Positions 34,223 to 42,988 of a DNA stretch of 64,000 nucleotides are shown piece after piece. How positions within the stretch are numbered: the first letter of the stretch is position 1; every line of letters begins with the position of its first letter. Both the position numbers and the translations under genes were made by a program. The notes below the pieces were generated by a model. It was not told the origin of the DNA and made no database searches. It was given only the letters and a program-made list of their open reading frames with translations. The stretch is from Agrobacterium rosae (GTDB lineage: Bacteria > Pseudomonadota > Alphaproteobacteria > Rhizobiales > Rhizobiaceae), in contig NZ_NXEJ01000006.1 of assembly GCF_002915175.1 (NCBI RefSeq), positions 442,626 through 506,625 of the forward strand. The letters run 5' to 3'.

Positions 34223-34576
34223 TTATACCGCCGTTTCGAAGCTCAAGCGCCGGATGTGATGCAGAAACTCGGCATCAATCAGCATGTTGAAACCGACCGT
34301 CGCCTGTTCCTCTTCCCGGCGGATCAGGGTGCAGCCTATTTCGTCACGAATCCCCAGGACTTCGAGATAGAAGTTGGTCGGCATTTCCAGATGCGGACTC
34401 ACTTCTATATCGGCACCGTAGAGCGAGATTTTTCTGATCAGGCAGCGCATTGTGTTCTTGGCGCTGAGGTGATGGCCGATGAATGTGATCTTGCCGGGAC
34501 GATCGAGCGAGTACTTCTCGTACATCTCATCATGTGGAACGGCATCGTTTGCATTGATATTTACGTTGAGTGCCAT
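34223..34576 (-). CDS. PilZ-like domain protein
   Basis: A 117-residue single-domain protein with PilZ-like order: RCLIRKISLYGADIEVSP (near residues 44-61), then FYLEVLGIRDEIGCTLIRREEEQATVGF, and a helical tail. Typical c-di-GMP binding needs an N-terminal RxxxR and a D/NxSxxG motif; here the second reads ISLYGA and the first is not clear, so c-di-GMP binding may be weak or absent. The start at 34576 follows GGGAGG. It may affect motility or polysaccharide by family analogy only. Confidence 0.7.
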   Translation of the reverse strand: MALNVNINANDAVPHDEMYEKYSLDRPGKITFIGHHLSAKNTMRCLIRKISLYGADIEVSPHLEMPTNFYLEVLGIRDEIGCTLIRREEEQATVGFNMLIDAEFLHHIRRLSFETAV

Positions 34577-34857
34577 GACAACCTCCCGATTGCCTTCTGT
34601 TCAGAATAGAATCATACGCCCGCTTCATTGCCAAACGCTGAATGGAAACGATAAAATCTGACCATTTCTGGCCTGTTTTGCCACAGCGTTTTGTGCCGTC
34701 AAACCGAACTCGCGAGGTGAAACGTGTTTATAGACAGAAGGTTGCGTAAAACTGATTTGTCGTCACCTCAGCGGGCCTGCATGCCGCCCAAGATGGTTGA
34801 CGCGTGGCGTACTTAGCATTACGCCTTTGCCATCTTATGGAATGATGGAGCAGCAGA

Positions 34858-36075
34858 ATGGCAGGCACACTCGTCATCGTTGGCGCGGGCCAGGCCGCCT
34901 TTGCTCTTGCCGCGAAATTGCGCGCGCTGAAAGACGAGCGGCCCATCACCATCATCGGTTCTGAAGATGTTGCGCCCTACCAGAGGCCGCCGCTTTCCAA
35001 AAAATACCTGATGGGCGAGATGAGTTTCGACCGCTTGGAATTTCGTGGTCCGGAGTGGTTTGCGGAAAACAATGTCGAACTGCGGCTTTCCACCTGGGTG
35101 GAAGAGATAGACCGGACAGCCAAGACCGTGCGCATGCAGGATGGCAGCACGCTGTCCTACGACAAGCTGGCGCTGGCAACGGGTGCGGCCCCGCGTGAAC
35201 TGCCCGCAGGTGTCGGCGGAGATCTCGACGGTGTCTTGACCGTACGTGACAAAAGAGACGCCGACCGGTTGATGGCGGAAATGCAGCCCGGACGCCGTTT
35301 GCTGGTCATCGGCGGTGGTTACATCGGGCTGGAAGCGGCGGCCGTTGCCCGGCAGCTTGGCCTAGACGTCACGCTGATCGAAATGGCCGAGCGGATATTG
35401 CAGCGCGTGGCATCGAGCGAAACCGCCAGCATCATGCGCGATATTCACCGCGCACGCGGCGTTTCCATTCGCGAAAAAACCGGCCTTACGCGGCTCATCG
35501 GTACGGATGGGCAGGTCAGCGCCGCCGAGCTTTCCGATGGTACGGTGCTTGACGTGGACGTCGTCATTGTCGGCATCGGCGTTTTGCCGAATGACCGGTT
35601 GGCGCGCGAATCAGGTCTGGATATCGGCAATGGCATTCTGGTCGACGCGTTCACCCGCACGTCCGATCCAGACATCCACGCCATAGGCGATTGCGCGCTG
35701 TTGCCCATGAACGGCGCAAACGTCCGGCTGGAATCGGTGCAGAACGCGGTGGACCAGGCCGAGGCCGCAGCCCTTATCCTTGCCGGCGATGAGCAGCCTT
35801 ATCATCCCAAGCCGTGGTTCTGGTCTGATCAGTATGATGTGAAGCTGCAAATCGCCGGTTTCAACATGGGTTACGACGAAACCCTGTTAAGGCCCGGCCA
35901 GCGGGAAGGCAGCTACTCTGTCTGGTATTTCCGTCAAGGCCGCTTCATCGCGGTGGATGCTATCAACGATGCAAAGGCCTATGTCAGTGGAAAGAAGCTG
36001 CTGGATACGGGCAAGGAGCCCAACCGTGCGGTCCTCGAAGATCATTCCGCCGACCTGAAACTGTTGCTCGCGTAA
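34858..36075 (+). CDS. FAD-dependent ferredoxin reductase-like oxidoreductase
   Basis: This 405-residue flavoprotein has an FAD loop (LVIVGAGQAAFALAAKL, residues 4-20), the PYQRPPLSKKYL segment, ATGAAPRELP, an NAD loop (LLVIGGGYIGLEAAAVARQLG near 148-168) and the C-terminal FAD motif HAIGDCALL. It fits NADH:ferredoxin reductases that serve dioxygenases or P450s (HcaD/ThcD type). No ferredoxin gene is adjacent; an HpaI-type aldolase follows 11 bp later, so a role in aromatic compound breakdown is possible but unproven. The ATG is preceded by GGAGCAGCAG. Confidence 0.92.
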   Translation: MAGTLVIVGAGQAAFALAAKLRALKDERPITIIGSEDVAPYQRPPLSKKYLMGEMSFDRLEFRGPEWFAENNVELRLSTWVEEIDRTAKTVRMQDGSTLSYDKLALATGAAPRELPAGVGGDLDGVLTVRDKRDADRLMAEMQPGRRLLVIGGGYIGLEAAAVARQLGLDVTLIEMAERILQRVASSETASIMRDIHRARGVSIREKTGLTRLIGTDGQVSAAELSDGTVLDVDVVIVGIGVLPNDRLARESGLDIGNGILVDAFTRTSDPDIHAIGDCALLPMNGANVRLESVQNAVDQAEAAALILAGDEQPYHPKPWFWSDQYDVKLQIAGFNMGYDETLLRPGQREGSYSVWYFRQGRFIAVDAINDAKAYVSGKKLLDTGKEPNRAVLEDHSADLKLLLA

Positions 36076-36086
36076 AGGACTGCCCG

Positions 36087-36881
36087 ATGCCCGCATCTGA
36101 AAACCGCTTCAAGACCGCCATCCAGCACGGCAAGCCGCAAATCGGCCTGTGGCTGGACATGGGTGAGGCGATTACCGCCGAAATTGCCGGAACCGCCGGT
36201 TTCGACTGGCTGGTGATCGACGGTGAACACGGGCCGAACGATCTGCGCAGCATCATCGACCAATTGCGCGCCCTCTCGACATCCTCCGCAGAGCCTGTCG
36301 TGCGTGTGCCCACAGGCGAAAGCTGGATCATCAAGCAGATGCTGGATGCCGGCGCGCGCACCCTGCTGGTGCCGATGGTCGATTCGGCAGATCAGGCAAA
36401 GGCGCTGGTCGCCGCCATGCATTATCCTCCGCGCGGTATTCGCGGCATGGGTGCAGCCGTTGCCCGCGCATCCGGTTTCGATACGATCGAGAATTATTCG
36501 CAAACCGCGTCTGACGGCGTCTGCCTTCTGGTGCAGGCGGAAACCCGCGCCGCGATTGCTGATCTCGACAATATTCTGAAGGTGGATGGCATCGATGGCG
36601 TTTTCATCGGCCCGGCCGATCTTGCGGCAGATATGGGATATCTCGGGCGCATCGACGAAAAAGAGGTCCAAGACACGATAGAGGCGGCGATTCGCAAGAT
36701 CGTGGCTTCAGGTAAGGCCGCTGGCATTTTGACCTTTAATGAGACCTTCAATAAGCGCTATCTCGAACTCGGCGCGACATTCGTGGCCGTTGGTGCCGAT
36801 GTCACGGAGTTCTCAAGCGCACTGAAGTCACTATGCGCGCGATATAAGGGTGGCACGAGCAACAAGGCTTCCAGCTACTGA
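36087..36881 (+). CDS. HpcH/HpaI-type aldolase
   Basis: A 264-residue class II aldolase of the HpaI (2,4-dihydroxyhept-2-ene-1,7-dioate aldolase) family. Metal and substrate residues appear in VIDGEHGPNDL near 45, VLVQAETRAAI near 152 and FIGPADLAADMG near 178, and the family segment MHYPPRGIRGMG near 115 is present. Such enzymes cleave hydroxy-oxo acids in aromatic degradation or act on 2-keto-3-deoxy sugar acids; the substrate is not fixed. It begins 11 bp after the ferredoxin reductase gene with AAAGGA upstream, so they are one operon. Confidence 0.93.
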   Translation: MPASENRFKTAIQHGKPQIGLWLDMGEAITAEIAGTAGFDWLVIDGEHGPNDLRSIIDQLRALSTSSAEPVVRVPTGESWIIKQMLDAGARTLLVPMVDSADQAKALVAAMHYPPRGIRGMGAAVARASGFDTIENYSQTASDGVCLLVQAETRAAIADLDNILKVDGIDGVFIGPADLAADMGYLGRIDEKEVQDTIEAAIRKIVASGKAAGILTFNETFNKRYLELGATFVAVGADVTEFSSALKSLCARYKGGTSNKASSY

Positions 36882-36887
36882 TTCGTC

Positions 36888-37064
36888 TCAGTCATCATTG
36901 CTGGCATTCAGCTTTGCAGGGTGAATGCCTTCCTCGCCGGAAAACAAAAAGCCTTCGCGTACAAGCCACTCCCTCAGAATCCGCTGGATCGCCTCATCGC
37001 GCCCGAGATTCATCTCCTGCGAATACGCCGCAAGAGCAGTCTCGATTTCATGGGTAAAGTTCAT
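36888..37064 (-). CDS. Small ribbon-helix-helix-like protein
   Basis: A 58-residue ORF starting at ATG 37064, with AGGGAGA well placed upstream. The sequence (NFTHEIETALAAYSQEMNLGRDEAIQRILREWLVREGFL) reads as helices like the C-terminal part of RHH or CopG-type proteins. It has no partner toxin. It is convergent with the aldolase gene by 6 bp. Function unknown, but the ribosome site and helical pattern support a real gene. Confidence 0.65.
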   Translation of the reverse strand: MNFTHEIETALAAYSQEMNLGRDEAIQRILREWLVREGFLFSGEEGIHPAKLNASNDD

Positions 37065-37089
37065 AGTCCATCTCCCTGTCGAACAACAA

Positions 37090-37122
37090 ATGGGGCAAGG
37101 AGAACGCATCTCCTTGCCCCAT
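37090..37122 (-). terminator. Strong 14-bp hairpin between two minus-strand genes
   Basis: ATGGGGCAAGGAGA (37090-37103) pairs perfectly with TCTCCTTGCCCCAT (37109-37122). It lies between the DUF883-like gene (stop at 37141) and the small RHH-like gene. The T-tract is weak in the minus direction, so it may terminate or stabilise the mRNA. Confidence 0.6.
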
Positions 37123-37140
37123 CTGAATGGTAATAAAAAT

Positions 37141-37491
37141 TTAGCGCCAGCGATAAATGCTGCTGCTCTTCTGCTCGTTCGCCGCTGTCGCAACGAAATA
37201 GCCCAGTGCAAAGCCAAGCGCTCCGACGACTGTCAGCACGGATGTTGCTGTGCCGGGGTTTTCCTTGACGGCTTCGACCACATTGTGGCCCTGAACCTTT
37301 ACCGTCTGTGCGGCAGTCTGTGCTGCACGCTGAAGACGGCCACTGGCTTCGTCTACGAATTCCGAAGCATCGTTCGAAAGCGTACCGGCACGTGCCGAAA
37401 CGGATTTGGACAATGACGAAATCTGCGAACGCAGCTCCGCAATCTGATTCTCAACTGTATCTTCGACAACATTCAATTTGGTCTGAGCCAT
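37141..37491 (-). CDS. DUF883/YqjD-like membrane-anchored protein
   Basis: A 116-residue protein: a long amphipathic, coiled-coil-like N-terminal part (IAELRSQISSLSKSVSAR to about residue 75), then one C-terminal helix (GTATSVLTVVGALGFALGYFV, about residues 80-100) and a short basic end (SIYRWR). This is the DUF883/ElaB/YqjD layout; those proteins are ribosome-associated tail-anchored proteins made under stress or in stationary phase. The ATG follows AGAGGTG. A textbook EcfG promoter sits just upstream (37524-37548), in keeping with general-stress control. Confidence 0.85.
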   Translation of the reverse strand: MAQTKLNVVEDTVENQIAELRSQISSLSKSVSARAGTLSNDASEFVDEASGRLQRAAQTAAQTVKVQGHNVVEAVKENPGTATSVLTVVGALGFALGYFVATAANEQKSSSIYRWR

Positions 37492-37523
37492 CTGAAATCA
37501 CCTCTTGCTGTTTCCGAGGTGGT

Positions 37524-37548
37524 AACGCAGTAGGCGAACGAATGTTCC
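37524..37548 (-). promoter_or_regulatory. EcfG (general stress sigma) promoter
   Basis: Minus strand: GGAAC (37548-37544), 16-bp spacer, CGTT (37527-37524). This is the exact alphaproteobacterial EcfG/RpoE2 consensus, GGAAC-N16/17-CGTT. It lies about 35 bp before the DUF883-like start, giving a short leader. Confidence 0.85.
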
Positions 37549-37597
37549 GCAGTGCAGCGATAATGATTTTTTGGGGGGGGGTGGAAAATTGTCTAGA

Positions 37598-37688
37598 TGG
37601 CGGAGAGGATGGGATTCGAACCCACGATACGCTTTTGACGTATACTCCCTTAGCAGGGGAGCGCCTTCGACCACTCGGCCACCTCTCC
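37598..37688 (-). tRNA. tRNA-Ser (GCU)
   Basis: On the minus strand the acceptor stem GGAGAGG pairs with CCTCTCC, and the discriminator G is followed by an encoded CCA. The anticodon loop CCCTGCTAAGG gives anticodon GCU (serine AGC/AGU). The long variable arm (TATACGTCAAAAGCGTAT-like) and GGTTCGAATCC T-loop complete a class II tRNA. No integrase or element is seen at its end. Confidence 0.97.
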
Positions 37689-38285
37689 GGTGCCGCCTGA
37701 TTATTGTGTAAAAAAATCGAATGCAAGGCCTTTTCTATAAAGAGACGAAAAAGACCTCTCATTTGAATGTTTTCCACGGATGGAAGGCTTCATTGGAGAG
37801 AAAGGTGAGGACTTCGATTCGAATGATGACGAATCGAGAGACGACGATTCTCTAGCGAATGGATGCGCCGCATGACTGTTGTTGCCCAAATCGAGATCAG
37901 CAGTAGTGGCGGAACGTGCACTCAGACATAAACCAAAGGCCAGAGAATGCGGGGTTTCGGCCGTTGGCTGAACACGTGGCTGCGTCGGCAGTTTCATCTA
38001 TTCTGTTTTAAGTGGCGGATTCAAAAGGGATTTTTTAATGTTTTGTAAACTTTTGACCCAGTTCGCTGAACCGAATGTGTGTTTTTGGCAACATAGTGAA
38101 ATGAAGCAGACGGATAAAGCTGTCATATCAGGCATTGTCGATTGCAAGAGCGGCCAGCATACGTATTTTCAACAACGGAAGCGCGGCGGTGGATCGTCCG
38201 TTTTCAAGAACACGGGAATGGGGCAGGGAATGCTGTCCTTCAGCTTAAGAACCCAGACCCTTTTGAAACTTGACTGGAGGTCAAC
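37689..38285. other. 597-bp region between tRNA-Ser and the first porin
   Basis: It holds a perfect dyad TCGATTCG-N8-CGAATCGA (37814-37837), a GAGA...TCTC stem nearby, and the AT-rich promoter and leader of the porin. Small frames exist (37701-37997 minus, 38038-38289 plus), but they lack ribosome sites and protein-like composition. I see no supported gene. Confidence 0.5.
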
Positions 38286-39413
38286 ATGAACATTAAGAGC
38301 CTTTTGATCGGCTCCGCTGCAGCTCTCGCAGCAGTATCTGGCGCACAGGCTGCCGACGCTATCGTCGCTGCTGAGCCAGAGCCACTTGAATACGTTCGCG
38401 TTTGCGACGCTTTCGGCACAGGCTTCTTCTACATTCCTGGCACCGAAACCTGCCTGAAGTTCGGCGGTTACGTTCGTTTCCAGACTAACTTCGGTCGTGA
38501 CCTTTCTGGCACGTCTGACTGGGACTCGTTCACACGCGCTCAGTTCGAAGTTGACACAAAGACAGACACCGAACTCGGCGCTCTGCGTGGCTTCATCGGC
38601 TTCCGTGGCAATGCTGACAACGGTTCTGCTGCTTCTTCTTCCGTATTCGTTGACCAGGCGTTCATCGAACTCGGCGGCCTGAAGGTTGGTAAGTTCTACA
38701 ACTGGTGGGACGATGGTCTCTCTGGCGAATCTGACGTTCTGTCCACGAACACTCTGTTCAACTCGATTCGTTATACCTACGATGCAGGCTCTTTCTGGGC
38801 TGGCGTTTCGGTTGACGAACTTGAAGGCCTGAACTCGCAGCTCGCTCGCCAGGTTGGTACTGTAACGGTTCCTGCTGGTACGTTCGGCGTATTCTCCACA
38901 GAAGCTGACAACAACGTCGGTATCTCTGCTGGCGTTGGTGCCAAGCTCGGCGGCGCAACACTTCAGCTGATCGGCGGCTATGACGTTGACCAGGAAGAAG
39001 GCGCAGTTCGCCTGATCGGTACTGCTGACATCGGTCCTGGCACGCTTGGTCTGGCTGGCGTTTGGGCATCCGGCGGTAACGCTTACTACTCAAACTCTGA
39101 ATGGGCTGTTGCTGCTGAATACGCAATCAAGGCAACTGACAAGCTGACAATCACTCCAGGCGGTCAGTACTTCGGCAACGTTGCTGATACGATCGTTCTC
39201 GGTGGCCTCAATGCTGCTGGTACCGCGTTCGTTCCAACAGGCACAGCTCGTCGTGGCGATGACTTCTCGAACCGCGATGCATGGCAGGCTGGCGTAACTG
39301 TTGATTACAAAATCACACAGGGCCTCTCCGCTAAGGTTGCAGTTAACTACTACGACGAAGACAACCGCGACGACCAGGTTAACGGCTTCGTTCGTCTTCA
39401 GCGCACGTTCTAA
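38286..39413 (+). CDS. Outer-membrane porin (Omp2b/RopA-type), copy 1
   Basis: A 375-residue precursor with signal peptide (MNIKSLLIGSAAALAAVSG, cleaved at AQA-AD). The mature protein starts with the alphaproteobacterial porin signature (EPLEYVRVCDAFGTGFFYIPGTE, near residue 32, with FGGYVRFQTNF) and ends in a beta-strand with terminal Phe (FVRLQRTF), needed for BAM insertion. It forms trimeric outer-membrane pores in the family. The ribosome site is GGAGG. Codons are highly biased, as in a very abundant protein. It is followed by a strong terminator and by a near copy at 39718. Confidence 0.95.
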   Translation: MNIKSLLIGSAAALAAVSGAQAADAIVAAEPEPLEYVRVCDAFGTGFFYIPGTETCLKFGGYVRFQTNFGRDLSGTSDWDSFTRAQFEVDTKTDTELGALRGFIGFRGNADNGSAASSSVFVDQAFIELGGLKVGKFYNWWDDGLSGESDVLSTNTLFNSIRYTYDAGSFWAGVSVDELEGLNSQLARQVGTVTVPAGTFGVFSTEADNNVGISAGVGAKLGGATLQLIGGYDVDQEEGAVRLIGTADIGPGTLGLAGVWASGGNAYYSNSEWAVAAEYAIKATDKLTITPGGQYFGNVADTIVLGGLNAAGTAFVPTGTARRGDDFSNRDAWQAGVTVDYKITQGLSAKVAVNYYDEDNRDDQVNGFVRLQRTF

Positions 39414-39717
39414 TCTGATCTAACTTTTGTTAGTGATGGAAAACCCGGCTTTCGAGCCGGGTTTTTTCGTTTCTTTGATGCTTGTTCATGTGAAAACATC
39501 ATCGCCATTGAGTGATCGAGAATTAAGACGCCATTAACACTTAGACCGACTCGGGGCCGATTTGTGGCGAAGTTGCAACAGCGCGGCGGCAACGGTTTGT
39601 CATTGATGCCAAATCTGTGTGTTCAAGATTGCACGACTCGCCTGTTCTGGCTTTAATCAATTTCAAGAGCAGCAAACTCCCACCCGCTGTTTCCCATCAC
39701 TTGACTTGGAGGTCATC
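39414..39717. other. Intergenic region between the tandem porins
   Basis: Its first 55 bp hold the terminator of copy 1 (39441-39467). The rest is the promoter and leader of copy 2, ending TTGGAGGTCATC before the ATG. No gene is seen. The frame that extends copy 2 upstream to 39619 has no family sequence. Confidence 0.6.
39441..39467 (+). terminator. Terminator of porin copy 1
   Basis: AAACCCGGCT-ttcg-AGCCGGGTTT, followed by TTT, forms a canonical Rho-independent terminator 28 bp after the porin stop. Confidence 0.95.
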
Positions 39718-40758
39718 ATGAACATTAAGAGCCTTTTGATCGGCTCCGCTGCCGCTCTCGCAGCAGTATCTGGCGCACAGGCTGCCGACGCTATCGTCGC
39801 TGCAGAGCCTGAGCCACTTGAATACGTTCGCGTTTGCGACGCTTTCGGCACAGGCTTCTTCTACATTCCTGGCACTGAAACTTGCTTGAAGTTCGGCGGT
39901 TACGTTCGTTTCCAGACCGATTTTGGTCGTGACGAGTCTGGCACTTCCGATTGGAACTCCTTCACACGCGCTCAGTTCGAAGTTGATACAAAGACAGACA
40001 CAGAACTCGGCGCTCTGCGCGGCTTCATCGGCTTCCGTGGCAACGCTGAAAACGGTTCGGCTGCTTCCTCTTCCGTATTTGTTGACCAGGCCTTCATCTC
40101 TCTCGGCGGTCTGACCGTTGGTAAGGTTTACAGCGAATGGGATAACGACCTGAACGGCGAAACGGACATCCTGTCCACCAATACGCTGTTCAACTCTATT
40201 CGTTACACATACGACGCTGGCTCTTTCTCGGCCACTCTGTCTGTTGACGAACTTGAAGGCACGCTTTCTACACGTGACAACAACGTTGGTATCACTGGTG
40301 TTGTTGCTGCGAAGTTCGGCGCAGTAAGCGCAACGATCGTCGGTAGCTATGATACAGACCTCGAAGATGGTGCCATCCGTGGTATCCTGTTTGCTGACAT
40401 CGGTCCTGGCACACTCGGTCTTTCCGGCGTCTGGGCTTCCGGTGCGACATCTTACTACGCAGTGTCCGAATGGGCCGTTGCTGCTGAATACGCAATCAAG
40501 GCAACAGACAAGCTGACGATCACGCCTGCTGCTGAGTACCTTGGCAACGTAGGTCCTCGCGGTCTTGACGGCGCGATCTATGGTGCAGGCATTTCGCCAA
40601 ACGCCGACTTCAGCTCCAACGATGCTTGGACGGCTGGTCTGACCGTCGACTACAAGATCACTGACGGTCTTGCTACCAAGATCACTGCAAACTACTACGA
40701 CGAAGACAACAATAACGACCAGGTCACTGGTTTCGTTCGTCTTCAGCGTACGTTCTAA
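39718..40758 (+). CDS. Outer-membrane porin (Omp2b/RopA-type), copy 2
   Basis: A 346-residue precursor, paralogous to the upstream porin. The first ~75 codons are almost identical in DNA to copy 1, including many silent sites, and the last strands also match. The middle (about residues 140-330) differs and is shorter, mainly in stretches likely to be external loops (for example SEWDNDLNGETD against NWWDDGLSGESD). The ATG at 39718 has GGAGG upstream. The pattern suggests recent duplication or gene conversion. Both genes look intact and highly expressed. Confidence 0.95.
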   Translation: MNIKSLLIGSAAALAAVSGAQAADAIVAAEPEPLEYVRVCDAFGTGFFYIPGTETCLKFGGYVRFQTDFGRDESGTSDWNSFTRAQFEVDTKTDTELGALRGFIGFRGNAENGSAASSSVFVDQAFISLGGLTVGKVYSEWDNDLNGETDILSTNTLFNSIRYTYDAGSFSATLSVDELEGTLSTRDNNVGITGVVAAKFGAVSATIVGSYDTDLEDGAIRGILFADIGPGTLGLSGVWASGATSYYAVSEWAVAAEYAIKATDKLTITPAAEYLGNVGPRGLDGAIYGAGISPNADFSSNDAWTAGLTVDYKITDGLATKITANYYDEDNNNDQVTGFVRLQRTF

Positions 40759-40783
40759 TCTGATCTGACTTCGGTTGGTTAGG

Positions 40784-40811
40784 AAAGCCCGGCTTTTGAG
40801 CCGGGCTTTTT
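40784..40811 (+). terminator. Terminator of porin copy 2
   Basis: AAAGCCCGGCT-tttg-AGCCGGGCTTT followed by TT, about 25 bp after the stop. The stem differs slightly from that after copy 1. Confidence 0.92.
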
Positions 40812-40864
40812 GTATTTGGGTCGCTGCGTGGCGGCCGGTCTTTGCATGTTACATTGGGTAAAGA

Positions 40865-40890
40865 AAAAGCGCCGTTAAGACGGCGCTTTT
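40865..40890 (-). terminator. Terminator of the transglycosylase gene
   Basis: AAAAGCGCCG / CGGCGCTTTT with a 6-base loop lies about 25 bp beyond the stop at 40916. In the minus direction it is followed by TTTCTT, so it ends the minus-strand transcript and may also back up the porin terminator. Confidence 0.85.
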
Positions 40891-40915
40891 GTACTTCCTG
40901 CAATCTACGTTTAAC

Positions 40916-42988
40916 TCACCCCGAACGGCCATCGCGCAAATCCGATACAATATCGGCCTTCTGACCAAGGCGTGTCTTGTAGATCTGGTAGTTCTCCATC
41001 ACCCGCTGAACATAGTTGCGGGTTTCGGGGAAGGGGATGCGTTCGATCCAGTCTACCACGTCATCGATGGGTTTGCCGCGGGGGTCGCCGTATCGGCCGA
41101 TCCATTCGGGGACGCGTTTTGGTCCTGCATTGTAGGCCACAAAGGTGAGGATGTAGGAGCCACCGAAGCTGTCGATTTGCTCGCCGAGATAATGTGCGCC
41201 GAGGGTGGCGTTATAACCGGCATCGGTCGTCAACTTGGCCTGGGTGAAATCCATGCCGTGACGGCTGGCGACGCCCTTTGCCGTGCCGGGCAGAAGTTGC
41301 AACAGGCCGCGGGCGTTTGCGGGGGAGACTGCGGCTGGGTTGAAGGCGCTTTCCTGTCGTGCAATCGCATAGGCCAATGCCATGCCGGAGCCGGAAATGT
41401 TGGCCGTGCCGGGTATGACGCCGATCGGGTAGGCAAGCGCCGCCGCATCGATGCCGCGTCCGAAAGCGGTTTTGCCGATCTGCAGGGAAACCTGATGATT
41501 GTTGTTCTTTTCCGCGCGCGTCGCGAGGATCGCGAGTTCACCGGGGCTGTCGATCTGTTCGGCCAAGGCCCGGTAAAGCCCATCGGCGCGCCAACTATAG
41601 CCGGCAGCTTCCAGCCGCTCAATGGCGCGCACGGCTTCGCGGTCCGCAAAATGCTGCCGGTCACTGTCCGTCGGGGAGGGGTAGGTGACATTGATCGTCG
41701 TGGTGCCGATTCGCGCTGCGGCAAGCTGACCGTAAAATGTGCCGGGATGGGCGGCGGCTTTTGTGAAATAGTCATGCGCATCGCCCGGGCCACCGGCTTC
41801 GGCCGCACGTCCCAACCAGTAATAGGCGCGGGAAGCGGAAAGCGGGCGGTTCGATGTTTCCAGAAGCCTGTTGAAATGTTTGGCGGCAGCGGCCGGGTCT
41901 TGCAAGGCGCGCAACGCATACCAGCCCGCATGGAATTCCGCATCGGCAATATCGACTGGCGATGTCGCCGAATGATTGGCCGTGATGAGATATGCTTGGC
42001 TGAAATCACCAAGGTCTGCCAGACCACGTGCCACGATCCGGCGCTCGTTCCACCATTCGCCTGGGTTGACGAGTTTAGCCTGATCCGTTGGTGCCTGCGC
42101 CAGAAGCTTGGCCGCATCCTCATATTTCTGCTGATGGCGCAGGTTCTCAATGCGCGCAAAAAGATAGGCCGGATCGTTGCGCATCGGGCCGCTGACCGCA
42201 TTCAATGCAGTGGACGCATTTTTCGTTCTTTGCAAAACGGCAGCCCAGGCATCATAGAGCGGTAGCGCCTTGCCCAGATCAGCAAAGCGTTTCGCCTGGC
42301 TGACGCGGCTGCGATACATCAGAAAATCCATCCGCGCCTTGTGATCGGCGGCAGAGAGAAAGCCGGAGAACTGGCCGATGACTCGATCTTCCAGACCCGT
42401 GTCCATGCCTTCGCTGACCCACAATTGCTGGATCAGCTTTTGTGCCTGCGCGGCATTGCCCGAGCCGTTCATGGCCTGCGCCAGGGCAATCGTACCCTCC
42501 GGGGTTTCTGGCGTTGCGTTAGCGAAATAGGCGAAGATTTGCGCAGCCGGCGGGTTTTCCCGTAGCAGGGCGCGCTCAGCATTGGCGCGGAAAGTGGTAG
42601 TTCCCGGCCACCCCGTCAACTCGCGTTGTGCGGTCGCAATTTCACTGGAGGCCACGTCGCGCTGGCCGGAAATGGCGATTGCCCAGGTGAGAATATGACG
42701 GTCGAGGTTCGTGGTGGGCAAGCTGTTGCGAATGGAAATGGCGCGCAGCGCATCCCGGCTGGACAGCGCGTCGAGGCCGGCTTTCAAATCGGAAACGTCG
42801 AGCGGCGTGTTCGGGCGAATGATGGAACCGGTCACCTCTTGATTGGCAAGCGGAAAGGCCGCGGATGTCGGCGCGTTCGGCTTGACGAAGGGCAGGGGCA
42901 TAAGGTTGTCCGAAGACGGACCCGCCCATGCACTCCAAACAGTTGCGGCCAGACCCGCTGCCACCAAGCCCAAAGCTGTTTTCTTCAT
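40916..42988 (-). CDS. slt: Soluble lytic murein transglycosylase
   Basis: A 690-residue periplasmic enzyme. A signal peptide (about residues 1-22, ending AWA) is followed by a long alpha-helical superhelical U/L region (ANAERALLRENPPAAQIFAYF and TPR-like helices to about 480), then the SLT catalytic domain: IARQESAFNPAAVSPANARGLLQLLP near 525 with the catalytic Glu, GYNATLGAHYLG, and FVAYNAGPKRVPEW. It cleaves peptidoglycan between MurNAc and GlcNAc, forming 1,6-anhydro ends, whose fragments are the natural AmpR ligands. It is divergent from dapA. Confidence 0.95.
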   Translation of the reverse strand: MKKTALGLVAAGLAATVWSAWAGPSSDNLMPLPFVKPNAPTSAAFPLANQEVTGSIIRPNTPLDVSDLKAGLDALSSRDALRAISIRNSLPTTNLDRHILTWAIAISGQRDVASSEIATAQRELTGWPGTTTFRANAERALLRENPPAAQIFAYFANATPETPEGTIALAQAMNGSGNAAQAQKLIQQLWVSEGMDTGLEDRVIGQFSGFLSAADHKARMDFLMYRSRVSQAKRFADLGKALPLYDAWAAVLQRTKNASTALNAVSGPMRNDPAYLFARIENLRHQQKYEDAAKLLAQAPTDQAKLVNPGEWWNERRIVARGLADLGDFSQAYLITANHSATSPVDIADAEFHAGWYALRALQDPAAAAKHFNRLLETSNRPLSASRAYYWLGRAAEAGGPGDAHDYFTKAAAHPGTFYGQLAAARIGTTTINVTYPSPTDSDRQHFADREAVRAIERLEAAGYSWRADGLYRALAEQIDSPGELAILATRAEKNNNHQVSLQIGKTAFGRGIDAAALAYPIGVIPGTANISGSGMALAYAIARQESAFNPAAVSPANARGLLQLLPGTAKGVASRHGMDFTQAKLTTDAGYNATLGAHYLGEQIDSFGGSYILTFVAYNAGPKRVPEWIGRYGDPRGKPIDDVVDWIERIPFPETRNYVQRVMENYQIYKTRLGQKADIVSDLRDGRSG

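Noticed and set aside
37598..37688. tRNA-Ser as an integration site
   Set aside because: No integrase, direct repeat of the tRNA end or foreign block is visible on either side.
37701..37997. 98-codon minus-strand frame upstream of tRNA-Ser
   Set aside because: Ser-rich low-complexity composition, no Shine-Dalgarno site and no recognisable fold; left as non-coding with low certainty.
38038..38289. 83-codon frame before the first porin
   Set aside because: It runs through the porin leader and ribosome site, lacks its own start signal and ends just inside the porin gene.
40889..42265. Long plus-strand open frame opposite slt
   Set aside because: It lies antisense within the complete transglycosylase gene, has no ribosome site and no family-like residues; it is a by-product of GC-rich codon bias.
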